NCBI GenBank assembly: GCA_001302245.1
Contig: LGYU01000010.1
Location: 248,001 to 312,000 of the forward strand
Direction of reading: 5' to 3'
Length of the DNA: 64,000 nucleotides
Source: Chitinophagaceae bacterium PMP191F
Lineage (GTDB): Bacteria; Bacteroidota; Bacteroidia; Chitinophagales; Chitinophagaceae
Shown here: positions 63,218 through 64,000 of the stretch, piece after piece
How positions within the stretch are numbered: the stretch's first letter is position 1
Layout of the letters: each line of letters opens with the position of its first letter
The notes under the pieces: generated by a model
The model's database searches: none
The model's input: only the letters and a program-made list of their open reading frames with translations
What the model was told of the DNA's origin: nothing
Position numbers and translations under genes: made by a program

Positions 63218-64000
63218 TCAGACAGCTTCTTTACCATACTTCTTATAATACGCCACCAGCCACGCTATAACCTCACTATAGGCCAGTTTTCCGGAAGGTT
63301 GCTGATTGGCTTTCAGATACTGACCATATAGCTTATCTATTATGGTTTCTACCGGATTGCGGTAACGTTTTGAAAATTCCCTCATTTCCCGGTAATCTGC
63401 TTTTACAGATACAGGCAAACGCTGGTCGTATTGTTTGGCCAGTGCAGAATCCAGCATAAACAGGTAAAAACGGGAGTATGTATACAGATCAAAATAGACC
63501 GAATAACGAAAAGCAGGATCGGCAGATGATTTGGCGGAAAGATACCCCGCGAAATTGGCTTCATTCTCTTTGGCATATCCTAACTGATGCCCCATTTCAT
63601 GACAGGTGGTAAAAGGCTGGATAAACAGCGGAACGGTGGTATTGACCTGCGCCTCACCGGTGAAAGGATTATAGTAACCCGTATAACCAAGATAATTACC
63701 GATATAACTGAACAGTGAAGGTTTTACAGAGCGGAAGTGATATTTCAATGCATTTTCCTGTACTGCCAGTTGCCGATATGCATTGTCTGCCTCGCGGAAC
63801 AAATGTTTTTTAGATGCCAGTTGCGCACGATTTACACGCGCCTGTGAATCCAGTTGTTCCATACGCATCATTACTTCATCCATCACCACCAGCAGATCTT
63901 CTTTTGAGTAACTGGTTACCTGCAATCCCAATTGCTGCGCTATTCCCTGCCGGTTATAATTCAATGCCCACAAACCGTTGAAACAAACATATATCACCAA
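63218..64000 (-). CDS. DUF3810-type membrane-linked metalloprotease, N-terminus beyond window
   Basis: The last 260 residues are visible; the frame is open to the right edge and no proper start is seen. The visible part begins with the end of a membrane helix (VIYVCFNGLWALNYNR), a helical region, then PSLFSYIGNYLGYTGYYNPF, the zinc-binding TTCHEMGHQLGYAKENEANF with HExxH and a downstream Glu, and YSVYFDLYTYSRFYLF. These are the conserved parts of DUF3810 proteins, predicted membrane-bound zinc peptidases of Bacteroidota. Substrate is unknown. Confidence 0.85.
   Translation of the reverse strand: MVIYVCFNGLWALNYNRQGIAQQLGLQVTSYSKEDLLVVMDEVMMRMEQLDSQARVNRAQLASKKHLFREADNAYRQLAVQENALKYHFRSVKPSLFSYIGNYLGYTGYYNPFTGEAQVNTTVPLFIQPFTTCHEMGHQLGYAKENEANFAGYLSAKSSADPAFRYSVYFDLYTYSRFYLFMLDSALAKQYDQRLPVSVKADYREMREFSKRYRNPVETIIDKLYGQYLKANQQPSGKLAYSEVIAWLVAYYKKYGKEAV

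Overview
The window is from a Bacteroidota genome, most likely a soil- or plant-associated member of the Chitinophagaceae (inference). The signs are tandem SusC/SusD pairs, a one-protein hybrid two-component regulator (HTCS), several GH43 and GH10 xylan enzymes, RND efflux genes in the Bacteroidota style (including an RND/outer-membrane-factor fusion), small lipoprotein signals, and weak Shine-Dalgarno sites. No rRNA, tRNA or CRISPR array was seen.

Left edge (1-2475, all minus strand): a partial secreted protein, then decayed pieces of a MobC/TraG-type coupling protein and of a serine recombinase. These are the wreck of a mobilisable or integrative element lying directly against the next region.

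Xylan utilisation locus (2479-29982): the core is a minus-strand operon at 25806-11960 with the layout of the known xylan utilisation system (XUS): SusC, SusD, SusC, SusD, a DUF1735-like surface lipoprotein and a GH10 xylanase whose catalytic domain is split by carbohydrate-binding modules. A SASA-type acetyl esterase follows. Around it are a second GH10, three GH43 enzymes (arabinofuranosidase/xylosidase type), a feruloyl-esterase-like enzyme, a full HTCS sensor-regulator, a stand-alone AraC-type DNA-binding domain and an internally deleted LacI regulator. Together they would bind, import, deacetylate, deferuloylate, debranch and cut arabinoxylan.

Regulatory and envelope region (30000-40838): an eroded secreted-protein gene, an AraC regulator and a Tat-type cupin protein come first. 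Then a minus-strand signalling cluster follows: a propeller-type histidine kinase, a LuxR/NarL response regulator, a 404-residue secreted protein, a 44-residue secreted peptide and a hypothetical gene. Each of the three short intergenic junctions below the kinase carries a copy of the same 25-bp element. An S41 peptidase overlapping a 36-residue membrane-protein gene, and a membrane-anchored AraC regulator, complete the region.

Transport region (41584-55815): a UbiA-like membrane protein and a class V aminotransferase, then a metal efflux operon (His/Asp-rich small protein, CusA-like pump fused to its TolC-like factor, adaptor), facing a drug-type tripartite RND operon across a bidirectional terminator.

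Right part (56000-64000): a dead CHASE3 sensor fragment; a DeoR regulator divergent from a deoxyribonucleotidase over an array of TTGCAA sites; a pentapeptide-repeat protein; a small secreted protein; a half-size EamA transporter; a DUF2130 coiled-coil/nuclease-like protein; a phosphopantetheinyl transferase; dCTP deaminase; and a partial DUF3810 metalloprotease. Intergenic spacers here share repetitive 'word' sequences. The window also carries several independent gene relics, so it appears to be a site of ongoing gene loss beside a recently shaped accessory locus.
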